Below, piece after piece: positions 11,568-23,731 of a stretch of 64,000 nucleotides of DNA. The position numbers and the translations under genes are program-made. Source of the stretch: Rhodocollybia butyracea (lineage: Eukaryota > Basidiomycota > Agaricomycetes > Agaricales > Omphalotaceae); the NCBI GenBank assembly GCA_015501585.1, contig JADNRY010000053.1:228510-292509 (forward strand). Direction: 5' to 3'. How positions within the stretch are numbered: position 1 is the first letter of the stretch; the number at the start of each line of letters is the position of its first letter. A model generated the notes under the pieces. That model made no database searches and was not told where the DNA came from. It saw nothing but the letters and a program-made list of their open reading frames with translations.

Positions 11568-13097
11568 TTAAATCTTGACATATCTGAAAATCTTCAGTTC
11601 AGTTTATGTCAACACCATAATACCGGTAACTTACGTCGCGTCGATTTGCTTCAGCTGTTTGAGAGCTAACATGATCTTCCTACGATAACCCGAGGCGTCG
11701 TTTCTCTGACATGGGTTGCCTTCCAGATATAGCGTCTCAAGGGTTGTTATATGGGCCAATTGTGAGTCCAGAGAACGGAGGTCTGGCACTTGGTTTCCAT
11801 TCATCTGTAAGCGACCAAATAAGAAAAAAGCCTGTAGTGTTTGCCAACATATGACTTGCCCATAATTCCTCCAGCTGTACCAAGTGCGATACGTTTTCAA
11901 TGGTTGGAATGAAATTACTACCCAGATCAAGTGTCCGTAGTTTAGTCTGAACGAATCGTTTAGCCGGAACCTTGCAGTCAAGTTGAAAAGACATGTACGT
12001 TGTTATCCAAACCTTCCAGCTTTTTCACGCCGTTGTGACTGAGATACAACTCTTCCAGATTTGTTAGTCGTTCTAGGCCTTCGATCACCGTTATACGATT
12101 GGACTGGATTGACAAGACTTTTAGTTTCTGTAGCGATGAGATATTCTAAGGCAAAGGTTAGAAATTGTTCATAGATAGAAGTATACGGAGAAACCAACCT
12201 CCAGCTTTGTGATCTTATTCTTTCCAAGCCAAAGTTCCTCCAGATTTACCAAGCTATCGAGATTTTCAATTTTCTAAGTGACAGTATAATGAGCCTTTCG
12301 CAGGAGTCATAGAGGTCGTTCTGATAATGTTGGCTGACAACCCTCCACCACCAGAACACTTACACGGATTCTGTTACCCCCAAGTTCAAGGCTTCGCAGT
12401 GAGATCAAGCTATTAAGGCCTGTTATTTTTGTAATACGATTTTGCACGAAATATATCGTTTTCAGCGATGTCAAGTAAGTAATTGAGTCGGGTACCGAAC
12501 GAATGAGGTTGAAAGAGAGATCAAGGACGCTGCAAGCTAGTAGGTTGCTAGATCTAATGGCAGAGAGCTAGACAACTAACGAAATATTTGAGAGTTTGTC
12601 CAATGCAGAGCCAGGATCTTTGATCTTGTTATCATAAAGATCGAGCTCCTCGAGCTTTGTCAACAGGTGGAAGACTTGAGGATCTAGAAATGAAATGTGG
12701 TTCTGACGAAGACATAAACGTTTGAGATGATTGGCAAATCTTGCAAGACGAAGTTCATCCAGGGAACCAATACGCGAATGTACCAATTCAAGGTCCTTAG
12801 TTCGGGAAATATGAGCATGAAAGCATTAGTTAAAGCCTGACTATACACGCTATACACGCACTTCGGTATCATCTGGCCAATCCTGCAAAAAATCGCCTTC
12901 TTCGACTTCATACTTCTCTTCCAAGTCGTCTTCTTCATCTGAACTTTGCTCTGGAGCGGGAAGAGCGACTCGAGCAGATCTAACGGCACAATAGGCAGTA
13001 TGAGGGTTTTGAATAACCACCGGAGATACCAACGCACATACTTCTCTGGAGCTTCACGGAAATCTTCAACAACTTTGGAGGGACTTTCTTCAGCCAT
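11568..13097 (-). CDS. sds22: Protein phosphatase 1 regulatory subunit Sds22 (leucine-rich repeats)
   Basis: Starts at the ATG at 13097 (MAEESPSKVVEDFREAPEK). A GTATGT intron leads to a short acidic N-terminal region with SSDEEDDLEE. About ten leucine-rich repeats of 22 residues follow, for example LKRLCLRQNHISFLDP, LEELDLYDNKIKD, LRSLELGGNRI, LEELWLGKNKITKLE, LEELYLSHNGVKKLEG and LRTLDLGSNFIPTIE. The LRR cap reads LETLYLEGNPCQ...YRRKIMLALKQLKQIDAT. A last intron leaves a tiny final exon encoding YVKI and stop, giving the conserved IDATYV ending. Sds22 binds PP1 catalytic subunits and controls their activity and nuclear role at mitosis. Length and repeat number fit the family. Confidence 0.93.
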
Positions 13098-13651
13098 GGT
13101 GATTGATAATAAAGAAATAGCAGAGGTTTTGATTGCCGCGAAATTATACCCACCAGTCAAAGCACATTATATGGCCTTTATTTTCAATGGATGCATATTC
13201 TAAGAAACCCAGAATCCAATAATATTAGTGGTACACCGAATTGCACTAATAAAGTACTTCAACTATTTATAAAGGAGCTGTAGGTAAGATCACAAAACAA
13301 GGTAATAGACAATTGAGCAGACAAATGCTTCAAGTTGTCGAAACACAACCGAGAATAATATACTAGAAACGTTATTTTACTGTGAGGTACTTTAGTCGTT
13401 AGGTCGGGCGAGATCCGATGAGAAGGATGGCGTATCGTACGTACGTATGCTGTTTCTACAAGCTGATGCGAAAGTGGAACGGGACAATGCAGGACGAAAA
13501 TGTACATCTTCGAATCCGAAAAAAGGACTAAAATCAAACAGCGGCTTGGGGTCAAACGAGAATGGGAATCAATCACTAGTAAACATACAAGAGCCTAGAA
13601 AAAAGAACCAAAACAGAAGGAAACATCCGAGAAAATCGACAAACTTTGGTT
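13098..13651. other. Spacer between wc-2 and sds22
   Basis: 554 bp with no supportable gene. It should contain the 3' untranslated region of the wc-2 gene and the sds22 promoter, since both are transcribed leftward. No tRNA or repeat was seen. Confidence 0.5.
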
Positions 13652-16191
13652 TCAGCCAGTGACCAAGCTTCTAGCTCGGCCTTCGCGCTCGTATTCTCTC
13701 TCATAGCCACGAGGCGCATCTTTGCGTTCATAGCTGGCCTCGAAGAATGACGCTCCTCTCGGCTCCGCGCTGACAGGCGTGGGCGGCAATCCCTCGCGAT
13801 CCCTATGATCTCGTTCAAAAGATTGAGATTGCAACATCGGAGGATTAACAGCGAGTGGAGAAGGGATCGATGATCCATAGTAGCTTGAACGGTGATGGCT
13901 AGTGTTATGCGGTGCGTGTACTATAGAGTCACTGACGTAGTGCGTATATCCACCAGCCGGAGCTGCGGCTCCAGCAGGAGGCGAGGGTGAGGACGTACCG
14001 ACACTCCGAGAAGTACCATATATATCATTTCCAGAAGAAAAAGGGCCTGCATCATCGTAATACACCCTTCTTAGCGTTGCAGTCGATGGATAAGGCGAGG
14101 CAGAAGAATGATAAGGAACGAGTCCAGAAGGAGAATAAGAGCTTGGGGCGGACGTGGTTGACGACGCAGAAGGTGGAGTAGATGGCTCTCTTTTTATAGC
14201 CTTGTCTTTGCGTTTTCGGCCATTACTGGATGCGACACGACCTTCCTTCTTAGCACGCGAGCGGGCGTAGCGAAGTCCACATCTATCAGAAGAAGGACAT
14301 CATAAGTACATCGATTAGCATGATTGACTAGGATAAGTATAAAGCAATTGAAAGGCGTGACTTACGCATTGCAAAGTTCTTTTTTGCCGCTGGGGCCTTT
14401 TCTCCACTCTGGACTGGTAGTTGTCTTACAGCTGCTGCATTTGAGCAATCCAGACGGCCTATTGCCATGACGTTCCCTTCCGCCTGACGCACCACTACCC
14501 TCTCGGTAATCGCGAGAACTAGGAGACACACGGCGCCTCGGGGGCGGCACAACGTCAGTGACAGAGGACGTGGCCGAAGTCGGAGACGGAGTGTCCTCAT
14601 TCAACCCGTCTAGATGACCGTCATTGTTCGAGGAATAGTGAGTATGAGAGCCGTACGGCGAGAAAGGCCGAGCATAACTTCCGTGGGAATGATGTCCTCC
14701 ACTCAAAGGGAGACCAGGAGAACCACTAGAGCCATTTTCATAGCTAGAGGAATGATGATTCCAGAATCCCGATCGAAGGCTTTGCACCGACTGATGAGAT
14801 GGAGGAGCCCAATGCGCGTATGACGAATACTGGCTCGATACTGGAACTGTCGGCTGCGCTGATGAATAATTATACGAACTATTTGGTGGTGGAAGGGTTG
14901 TCGCAGAGGACAACGGTGGTAGCGAGTATTGTGAGTCGTATATTTGCTGGTGTGGAGCAGGAGGAGGGATGGAATAGGAGGTCGCCGAGCCGTTGTAACC
15001 CATGAAAGCAACTGTAGAATTGTGAGGAATTGATGTCGATGTGTTGGTGGATGGAGCGGTCTGAGAATGAACAGCCGATGAAGGTGAGGAGGAAGGAGAA
15101 GTTTGAAGTTGATGACATGCGAAGATTAAGGAGCCTAAGCGGCACGCAAAGAGACAATTAGCGGAAATTGGTTACGACCCCTAGACACGCGAAAAAAATG
15201 CACCCACCATGAGGAATATATACACTTTCGACCTCTGTCCCGCGAAGATCTCTTAAAGCCTTGAACCTTCGGGTACAATTTGTTTTCCCTTGAGACGTTG
15301 AGATACCGCCTAAATCCACAGATTTTGCAAGGTCGGTTATGTCTTCATCCGACGAGCCGTCTTGGGGAGGGGGCCAGCTCAAAAGCGATGGTCTTGCGGA
15401 TGTATTAGCGAGAATTTGAAACACTCGTCCATGTGAGCTCCCAGGGGCCGGCGAACACATCAGCAGACTCCGAGACAAGCTCTGGAGCTGCTCCTGTGTC
15501 ATGACAGGAGTGCCGCACCAAGGGGACGATATAGACTTGACATGTTCATCATCTGAGGCGGATATACTTGCGTGAATGAAACACAAGACGAGGCCTTCGG
15601 CTGCCCAATTGATAACGATATCAGCGACCATGAATTCAGAGGCCGTATCCGCGGCAGAAGTAAAGGACGGAGGAGGGATATTGTGATCGAGTACGCGCCG
15701 AATGCGAGAGATTGTTGAAAAATGAACGCTACAATCGAAAAAACACGGTGAGCGAGACTCGAGAATTTAGTATGGAAGAAGCTCACCGGGTGATACTTCC
15801 ATTGAGGGTCTTGCTCTCCAATACGCTGCCGAGATCTCTTTGCGCTGTTTCCTGCTCATCGGAACGAACGAATTTCACTAAGGATTTTCCTACGAGATGA
15901 CTTGCTTGGTCTTCGAGATGAAGTTGCAGAATTGGATCGAGATAGATGAATTGAAGATCTGCCGAAAGTAAAGCCCAATCTTTAAAGTAGAATGAGCTAC
16001 TGATCGAGTAATAACTGAAAAATGAAGAACTAACAACAACTTTGCTGATTGATACTGGGTAATCGGAGAGAAGATTGAGGAGAAGACGAGTTATTTGCGG
16101 GATAGCTGAAAGCGGCGCCGAGCGATCTAGGAATTTGAGCAGAATTTGAGGGCTGGTCGTCACCATAAACTCTATCTGCAAATAAGCTCAT
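13652..16191 (-). CDS. wc-2: White-collar-2-like transcription factor (PAS domain plus GATA zinc finger)
   Basis: Starts at 16191 (MSLFADRVYGDDQ). After a short intron the PAS region runs KDWALLSADLQFIYLDPILQ, HLVGKSLVKFVRSDEQ and IVINWAAEGLVLCFIHA. A long Ser/Pro/Tyr-rich stretch follows. A single C-terminal GATA finger reads KCSSCKTTTSPEWRKGPSGK then KELCNACGLRYARSRAKK, a C-x2-C-x18-C-x2-C finger with the basic tail. The protein ends in a Ser/Tyr-rich region. PAS plus one GATA finger without a LOV flavin site is the WC-2 arrangement. WC-2 pairs with WC-1 to activate blue-light genes and fruiting-body development in mushrooms. The start is 310 bp from the divergent ankyrin gene. Confidence 0.88.
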
Positions 16192-16501
16192 GATAGCGGA
16201 ATACAGGATTTGGCGAGGGTACAACTAGGAGAAAATGGATTGTCGACGAAGGTAAAGGTCAGGTTTAGGAGGCATCCAGTCAGCCCAAGTCATAAATTTG
16301 CTCCCAGACGTCTTTGAAAATTTCTCGACTTGGTGTTCTGTATTCCTTTACACTTTTTTGTTTTGTTTTTCGTCAGTGAAGATTTAGAGTTGTATATATG
16401 CACCTATAGAGAGCAGTATATATGATCTTCCGATCACTCCATCAGCCGGCAGCGTCCTTTTCTATAGACCGGCCGTCTTCATTTCTTTCTTCTAAAATAT
16501 C
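16192..16501. promoter_or_regulatory. Divergent promoter region between wc-2 and the ankyrin gene
   Basis: The start codons at 16191 (minus) and 16502 (plus) face away from each other with 310 bp between. The interval contains a pyrimidine-rich stretch and TATATATG-like sequences near 16393-16420. It must carry both promoters. No specific operator could be identified by eye. Confidence 0.55.
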
Positions 16502-17516
16502 ATGGCTATTCCTTCAAGACCTCAGAAAAACATCTGGGTTGCTGCTGGGGACGGAGATCTAGACCGAGTTCAAGTTTGTCAACGCTTATTCTCTCTTCCC
16601 CGTCTCTTTCAGCTATTTCACAGGAATTAGTTGAACAACACTGCAAGTTGTCCTTTATAATCTTTATCTTTATCGCGAATAACGCAGTGACTCTACTGCC
16701 AATGTAGCCATGTCTCCCAACGCTCCAGATCCAAATACATATACTCCAATGTCCGTTGCTTCAATCGCTAGTCGGAACAATTGTAAACAGCTTCTAGGCA
16801 TGCAGCAGCTTCCTATGGCCACATAGACGTTCTGGAATACCTCATATCTCATGGTCAGTGGTCGACATTGTTTTATTCTGCTGCATCTGCTCAACTCAAC
16901 CAGGAGGAGACGTGAATATCACTGATTCAGACGGTGATACACCAGTAATATTTTTTTCTTCTGTTTCTTCGAGCACTTCTCATTATCATCAGTTGTATAC
17001 AGTAGAAACTATCGAAACGGCTCAATACCTTCTTGACAAGGGCGCAGTACTTGATCGAGTAAATGACGAAGGGGTATCAGTGCGTCTCTCACTTTTCTTT
17101 GCTGATTTCATGCTCATGTCTACTAGCCAATCGCCCATCTCTCTGAAGATTACCCTCAGGTATCTGCTTATCTTCAATCGCGCTCTTCCCTACCTCCACC
17201 TGCACCATACAACTCCAACGTCGATGCTACGGCATCTCAATACGCACAAAATGCTGCTTCTGAGCAACTCACGGCGTTATTACTCTCATCCATTCAAGAT
17301 TTGGTCGACCAAGGCGTCGATCCAGAAACTGTGGATGCGGAGCTCCGACGTCGAGTTGAGGAAGCCGTGTTGAATGGCCTGTTGGATGGATACGCTCTTG
17401 GGACACAAATTGATATCAATTCTGGAGAGCAAGAAGAGACACCATCGGGAGCACATACACGTGCTCCAATGGATGAGGAGGGGAGCGAGAATAAGCGACC
17501 TAGGACCGAAGACTAG
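16502..17516 (+). CDS. Small ankyrin-repeat protein
   Basis: Exon 1 begins at the ATG at 16502 (MAIPSRPQKNIWVAAGDGDL). Later exons give NTYTPM...AAASYGHIDVLEYLISH, GGDVNITDSDGDTPL-type sequence and ETAQYLLDKGAVLDRVNDEG. That makes about three ankyrin repeats. A helical C-terminal part follows (LLLSSIQDLVDQGVDPETVD), ending in an acidic then basic tail (NKRPRTED) at 17516. Four short introns interrupt it. The arrangement resembles small fungal ankyrin chaperone-like proteins of the Yar1 type, but the match is by architecture only. Substrate or partner is unknown. Confidence 0.8.
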
Positions 17517-17859
17517 TCCATTCAACGACTTGAGCTACTACATCTACGGTTCATTCCAAGTTATCTCAATACTTCTTTATCGATCGCAATCAATTATGAT
17601 TCCTGCATGCTGATCATTTTCTGGAGTTTGTTCACTGATCTTCATTTGCCAGAGGGAGAGATTTACTCGATCATGATCTTAGTATCTTCTACCGTAGGCA
17701 TGCTAAATCCGCGTTTGGTCCGTACATATGCACCCACACCGATCCCTCCTTCGATATTTTGGCGTACGTTACTATGCGGTTTCTTAGTACAACTAGGTTC
17801 TAATGCAAATAGTCACCTTTTTTGTACAGGCCAAAGGTAATATAGCCGGAGTATCATAA
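17517..17859. other. Convergent 3' ends of ankyrin and APH-like genes
   Basis: 343 bp between two stop codons on opposite strands. It holds both 3' untranslated regions; nothing else is visible. Confidence 0.5.
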
Positions 17860-19255
17860 TTAAGCGCAGCGGTGGTCAGCGGTAACTCCTAATAAGTGCT
17901 CCGTAACCCACTTATCCATAGCTTCACCATCTGGGTCATTCGGCGAAGTAATCCAAACATATGCATCACGCAATCTAATGCCCCAGATAAGGCATCTATG
18001 GTACTCTGGATCATGTCGTTGCATATACTGTAATTTCACAACGCGAAGTCAGAAACCGTCGCAAGTCGATGAATGAGATCTTACCTCTTCATACAAATTA
18101 CAAAGTCGCTCTCTCTCTGCCTTGGGTTCGAGAGTGTAATGCAAAAGGGTAGTCTTGGAATTTCTGTATCGCTGTGTGCCCACGATGGGACTGCGTATCC
18201 ATTCAGGGTACTGAGCAGCCATAGCAGCGGGAAAACAAGAAACATACTCCCAGTCCACAATGGCGAGAACCTCACCAGAGACCGGGTCAAGGATAACATT
18301 ATCGGGTCGAGGATCGGTATGCGTCAGGACGAATCGGCTCAAGGCTGGATCACTATCCAGCTCCACCATAAGCGACTCAAGGCCTTCAAATAGTCTTGCC
18401 ACGCGCTGACATAGCAACGAATGTGTTTCGGGTTCGTTTGCGTACAGGATGGCTGAGCGGGAAATCCGACTCTCAACAGCACTCGCGAAGAAGGTACGCA
18501 GATTGGTGGACCCGCCAACGTCAAAACAATGTCCCGGAGATAGCCCAATATGCACACCGAGACGTAACATAGTACCTTCAATGGCATGGGGGGTTCCAAA
18601 ACATTGAGGAGAAGACGTCCTGAACAGCTTCAAGGCAAGCTGAGCCCACGAAACCACCGAATGTTCCTGCCAAAAATAAAAACAAGTCAAACCCTCGATA
18701 CTGTCGTGATTGAAATAATACTGACCTTTGCAGAGGCTTTTAAGAGAGGATACGCGTGAAAAGCATCTAGACCTGGAATATATGTGGTCACAATTATTCC
18801 GTTTACACTGTCGACAGCCAGAACACGGGAAACAGGTACATTAGGCGCGACCATCTCGAGCCATTGTAGTATCGATATTTCTGAAGTATGCCTTCCCTGA
18901 AGCCAGCGCGTAGTTGAGTTGTCTGATGATTGCTGGGTCAAGACACGCACAAAGACAGTTCGATTGTCATCAAGGTGTAATTCCATGACCTGAAGGATGA
19001 AATCAGATTCGAATGATATAACAGAAAGAGATAGCATACGACATCATTCGAATTAAAGGGCTTGCGAGCCACTGCCATTGTAGCCTGCAGCTTATTACCG
19101 AGAAGAGCGCAGGCGCTTTCAATCAATGAAGTCCACGCTGAGTTTGTGTGCATAGCGGAACACGACCATTTTTCATAAACCAAAGGCGGAAGATCTGTAT
19201 GAACGAGTTTTTCATCCAAGAAGAGCGGTACGAGTTCGAGCGCAGATATCGACAT
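17860..19255 (-). CDS. Aminoglycoside phosphotransferase (APH)-like kinase-fold protein
   Basis: Starts at 19255 (MSISALELVPLFLDEKLV) and ends with ...VTADHRCA at 17860. The N lobe includes MELHLDDNRTVFVRVLTQ and a YIPGLDAFHAYPLL-type hinge. The Brenner motif is LTHTDPRPDNVILDP (HxDxxxxN, with catalytic Asp and Asn present). The metal-binding motif is AIVDWEYVSCFP. The usual fungal tail with AAQYPEWIRSP follows. Proteins of this family phosphorylate small molecules or have unknown substrates in fungi, where they are numerous. Nothing in the sequence points to drug resistance. It is a distant relative of the pair at 53 and 62 kb. Three or four short introns. Confidence 0.8.
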
Positions 19256-19378
19256 GACTATCTATAGCGAACGAGGCCCAATGTTAGAAAGAAGATGTAA
19301 AAAGAGTGGACCCACAAGATTGCCATCAATGATAATAACGTAGCTCGCAGTCTCTCGCAGTAGTCGCAGCAAAAGCTT

Positions 19379-19482
19379 TGGTTCGACCCGGTCTCGAACC
19401 GGGGACCTCCTGTGTACATCCACATAAAGAGAAGTTAATGCCAGATGTGAGACAGACGTGATAACCACTACACCACCGAACC
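19379..19482 (-). tRNA. tRNA-Val (anticodon CAC) with intron
   Basis: On the minus strand the 5' acceptor strand GGTTCGG pairs with TCGAACC at the 3' end (one G-U). The D-arm is GTGTAGTGGTTATCAC. The anticodon stem TCTGT pairs with ACAGG, and the loop CTCACA/C places CAC at 34-36. The T-arm CCCGG-TTCGAGA-CCGGG is perfect. About 31 bp interrupt the loop after position 37, the canonical nuclear tRNA intron site. Discriminator base is A; no encoded CCA, as expected for a eukaryote. Confidence 0.92.
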
Positions 19483-19913
19483 ATAATATCTAAGTGTCTT
19501 GTACACCATATATAAGCCCGTTTCAGATCAAGACTATCTACACGTCTTTCCCTCAAATTCAGAGTCAAGGTGGTTTTAATAAAATTGCTTTGCTCCATAG
19601 ACCCGAACTCTAGTTCCGTCTCTAATGTGACCACATATCACAAACTTCTTTGACGGAACAATGGGAGAACAGTGGCAAACACCGAGGTAGGAGAATGATC
19701 GTCGATAGATAAGAATCCTCCCGGTCAGTTAAGTACTTGAACCCGAACGCCGAGTAACAGGTCTCGAGTATCTCAATACAAGTCCAGCCATGACACCCGC
19801 GTCGATAAAAATTTAATAATAAAAGTACACACAAGATACTTCACCGTCTTTACAGTTCAGTTTACGATTGTCTTTTCTTTAGTCGACTCCACCATCTAGA
19901 AGAGGCAAAGCTC

Positions 19914-20483
19914 CTAAGGCATCGCCTGGACCTGTGCTGCGTGTGCAATAGGGGTAAGACCGCTCCAGCGGTCCTTCACGAATACTGAATAACGGTGTCA
20001 CAACGAGAATGGATTGAGAGAAAACAACGCACGCTCAGTGTTGATCGGGATCTTGGCAAAGTCAGCAAAGTTACCCGTCTGGATGGCCTGGGCATCGCCG
20101 AAGGGTGCGGCGAGATGGGAGATGGCGCTACCACAGTTGCTGCAAAAGACACGGGTGACTTGTTGACGTGTCGTGATTTAGTATGCAGTTTGCAATGGGA
20201 AGCAAGGGGAAAAAAACACACCAGTGTTTCCCGAGGCGGCTGTGATTTTGTACTCTTTTACGGGGCCTTTGATTGTAACGCCCTTCTTTGGCGCGAGGAC
20301 ATTGGTGCTGAACGCGCTTCCGCTCGTCTGGCGGCAATCGGTGCAATGACAAACAATCTACAGTATGGACATTAGTACAGCCTTTCTAGAATTAGGTTAA
20401 CAGAATTATCGCACCTGGTCGGCATGAGTTGACTCGAGTTCGATGGTGGTTTCACCACAGAGACAGGATCCTTTGTGAGGCAT
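19914..20483 (-). CDS. GFA/CENP-V domain zinc protein (glutathione-dependent formaldehyde-activating family)
   Basis: Starts at 20483 with MPHKGSCLCGETTIELE, a typical GFA opening with the first zinc-binding C-x-C. The next exon gives VVCHCTDCRQTSGSAFSTNV (C-x-C-x2-C), then a beta-rich core with VTIKGPVKEYKITAASGNT and FCSNCGSAISH (last C-x2-C). It ends with ...DRWSGLTPIAHAAQVQAMP. All zinc ligands are present. Length near 140 residues is normal. Family members include S-hydroxymethylglutathione synthase-like proteins, but most fungal copies have no proven reaction. Three introns. Confidence 0.88.
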
Positions 20484-21528
20484 TTTGGTAGTTGGGTGTG
20501 TAGGTTAGTTATGAGGAGGGAAAGAAGGGAGATCTTGTTTTATAGTGTGGGTGTGGGTACGATGGAGTTCCGGACGGACAGATGACTGGGCATGGGTTGA
20601 AGATTAGCAGTATTTGATATGGAACGACCATGACGAAGTTATTCAGCATTAGTTGCTGAGTAGAGGCTGAGAAAATAAGAGGTGACGAAGCTGATAGATT
20701 TGGAAGAACGTACACACACATTCTTATCTGTATACGCGTGATAGAACAACGGTGAGAGGCCTCGGAGGAGTATACAAGACCGGTACCGAAGCACGAGCAA
20801 TACGAGCGATATTCCAGCACTGTTATTATAGTGTTAGTACGATAGCACCCGACTACACTGGCAGATCTAGGCAGAAAGCCCACTCCTGAGTTGAACGTGG
20901 CGAACAATCCAGGACGACTCGGAATGTGCCTGCCGAACAATGGCCACGCGTCTTCGTCAGATGATCTCATTGTAAGCTTCGAAAGTACGGTTCATTCATG
21001 AACCTGCTACTTCTACGTGCGCACCTACAGAGATCAGCACGCTATCAACAAATTCTTTCACTGGTTTACGATCAGACCTCTTCCTACTGAAATCTCCTGC
21101 TTGTTCGAATTTTGTCCCCTTACTCTTACACATAAACGTCTACTCGAGGAGCAGAAACACCCATCGCAATGCTTCCCACAGAACTCTGATCACACATCTT
21201 TTCCTTTTGTCCTTTCTCTCCGACGATACTCTTGTCTGATTCGGAGCCTGACTCCATTCAACCGTTTGCCGCACTCCATATCAGCCATGTCAGTTGTTGC
21301 TGGCGTGATATTGCCCTTGCAGTACCCGGTCTGTGGATAACGATCTCTGTTCTTCTGCAAGGAGGCGTAGAGGTGGGGTGGTCTTGACGAGGACAAAATT
21401 AGGGATGACGACTGTATATTCAAGTCTGCTGAGCGAGTGCATTCCAATTACACAACCTACTATGTAACAAGTTTACAACAAAAAATTCTAACCTCTTGGA
21501 ACAATGTTATTGGTATATTACTTGGACT
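20484..21528. other. Intergenic stretch without a supportable gene
   Basis: About 1 kb. Open frames here are Ser- and Tyr-rich, lack domains and do not join through introns. The right end is the 3' flank of the unknown gene at 21529; the left end carries the GFA-gene promoter. Confidence 0.45.
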
Positions 21529-23058
21529 TTACTCCTCCTCTTCTTCATCAAAATCTCGCAGCCGAATCGGTTCTTCAGGGCCTGCAACATAGAAGTCAAG
21601 ACCTGGATATATCAAACCGAAGTGGATACACATACCTCGAACTCCAAACAGCAACATCTGCGCAGCCTTGGCTTTTTCTGCGCCTTGTAATTCACCTGAC
21701 TCGATCTTGTTCAAGAGAATACAGGTTTCGGTGTATGTAAGACCCTTTTCATCGACCGGTTCAGGAGAACCGTCATCATGGCCACCTGCAGACAGATCAC
21801 TTCCAGGGATTGGATCACCATCACCTGTCTCAAGCGCTTGTAAGCCTTCGTCGGACGGAGGTGTTGGGAAGCTGGCTTCCGTTGCAGCCGGATTAACGCT
21901 GAGAGGAGAGCGAGGCTCGAAATAGATTGCGCTAATCACAAGGTCTACCAACTGGAGTAGACCTGTGATGGACTGATAAGGTCCAGTCGTATTTTTGATA
22001 TAGGCATAGAGCTTCGACTGTAGATTGACCATCATCGCAAACAGTGACAATTTCTCTGTGGGTGGACGAGTCGTTCTCATCTTGAACCTGAAAACATCAT
22101 TATTGGAATCGAGGAGATATGGAAGCGTATGATGATAGTTGAATTGACTATCAGGCTGGTGTTCTGGCACATGGCAGGATGTTGGCGAGGAGACTGGTTG
22201 TTCATCACGAAGGGTGCGTGCAGCAGCGTTGTGAGCGAAGATGCTGTCCCCAGGAGGAAAGAAGTCTTCTTCGTGCATCACGACCACCTCCCACTCGATG
22301 GTGTCGATGTCGTATACCGGTTTGCTCATCTGGAAAAGATCAGTCGAATTAGCGAGTGAAAATCTTCAACAAAAGCTGAATACATACATCCAAGTTCCTC
22401 TGTGGAACGCCACCGCTCGCAACCCGCGCCTTCCATTCTTGGTTGTCCCGTAGTAGCTCAACGAGTATGTCACCTAGGCGAACCTCGCCGGGAGATATTC
22501 CCAATGCACCATGAAGGTCGAGTAGACAATGGTTGACACTATTCACTGAGATAAGGTTAGATCGTGAACATGAAGAGCACTGCATATCTTGGACTAACAA
22601 AGGATCATGTTTGGACGACTATCCAGAAGAAAGGGTTGTCCGTGGTTGAACCAGAGACGAGTAAGTATTGCTTCCTAAAACAATCGGTATTCGGTCTTAA
22701 GTGTGGCCAGTACTTGAATAAAAGGACATACAACTCGTTCTTTTACTAACACTTTTTTTTTCTCGTTTCGTCGTGTAATGCGGATAGGACTGACGATGTG
22801 GGCAGCCTCTAGGGCTACAGCTGCTGAAGTACCGACGATGAATTCTCGTTGATCTGTTCGGAGAAGTTTCCGGAGGAGATTGTTCTCTTTCTTGACCTGC
22901 TGAAGCTCGGTGAAGAAAGACGCATTTTCGTCAATAATCGCCCCATCGCTGCATTCCGTGTGCTGTCCGGAAAAACTCGTGTGGTGCAAGGGGTTCTTTG
23001 GACAAGCTGCGGGAGGTTTGAATTCGAGACGGCCTGTGATAACGTTGATTGTCGTCAT
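21529..23058 (-). CDS. Conserved-looking hypothetical protein with coiled coil and acidic C-terminus
   Basis: Starts at 23058 (MTTINVITGRLEFKPP). Exon 1 carries a short coiled coil (FFTELQQVKKENNLLRKLLR). A GTATGT intron leads to EAILTRLWFNHGQPFLLDSR, a further intron to NSVNHCLLDLHGALGISPGE then VRLGDILVELLRDNQEW, and a GTATGT intron to the long last exon starting MSKPVYDIDTIEWEV. The last exon includes a helical region (ITGLLQLVDLVISAIYF), a Pro/Asp-rich loop and FDEEEEE at the stop. All splice phases agree, which supports one gene of about 450 residues. I do not recognise the family. The charged ends and coiled coil suggest a subunit of a larger complex (inference). Confidence 0.7.
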
Positions 23059-23731
23059 TTAGGGGTAACAAAGTCGCCAAACGTATTTTTCGTGCGGTGG
23101 TGCTAGTAGATGGTCAACCCAGAGAATTTTTCGCGACGCGACGTAAAATTGACGTAAACGACGATAAAGGGGTCAAACTGAGACGCATCTACAGCACCTC
23201 ATCCAAAAATTCAAGTCAACTACATGCACGGATGTTTTCCCCCTAAGGCATAATGATACGAGACTGAAAGTACTCAGCATCAGAATTCTGCTCCCATCCA
23301 ATTTTGGAGGGTACGAACATCTCCAGCATCGCGTCCACCCATGTGCCGAAGCCCAACTCGACACAAAGTCGCGCGCTCTCGAGTTTTCCTCGTGAGTTAA
23401 AGGCTTGGAGGTGATTTGGGAAGGCTTATATGGATGGACTTATTCATGATTCAAATTCGACGCAAAATGCTTATATCTTGAAAATTAAAAACTATAAGTC
23501 TACGCACATAAGTATATGTATCGTCAGACCGGTGTATCATCAGTCCTGTAATAGTAGGATTCGTATTAGTATAAGTAGCATCGAACAAACCAAATGAAAA
23601 AACCAGAGTGAGCGAGTGGGAGAAGACAGGAAAATGAAATGCGAATTCGTAAAAAAAAAAAAGATCAAAAGCGTCCACAGTGGAGGGTATAGCATCAACC
23701 TTCTCTACCTCAAGCGGATGTGCGCGTTCCT
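23059..23731. other. Spacer between the unknown gene and the ErdS-like gene
   Basis: 673 bp with no supportable gene. Both flanking genes are on the minus strand, so it should contain the 3' untranslated region of the gene at 23732 to its right (ErdS-like) and the promoter of the gene starting at 23058 to its left. Confidence 0.45.

Noticed and set aside
17860..19255. Antibiotic resistance gene (APH)
   Set aside because: The fold matches, but such kinases are numerous in mushroom genomes and nothing points to aminoglycosides.
20509..20970. 153-codon minus-strand frame
   Set aside because: No domain, no splice partners and irregular composition; likely chance.
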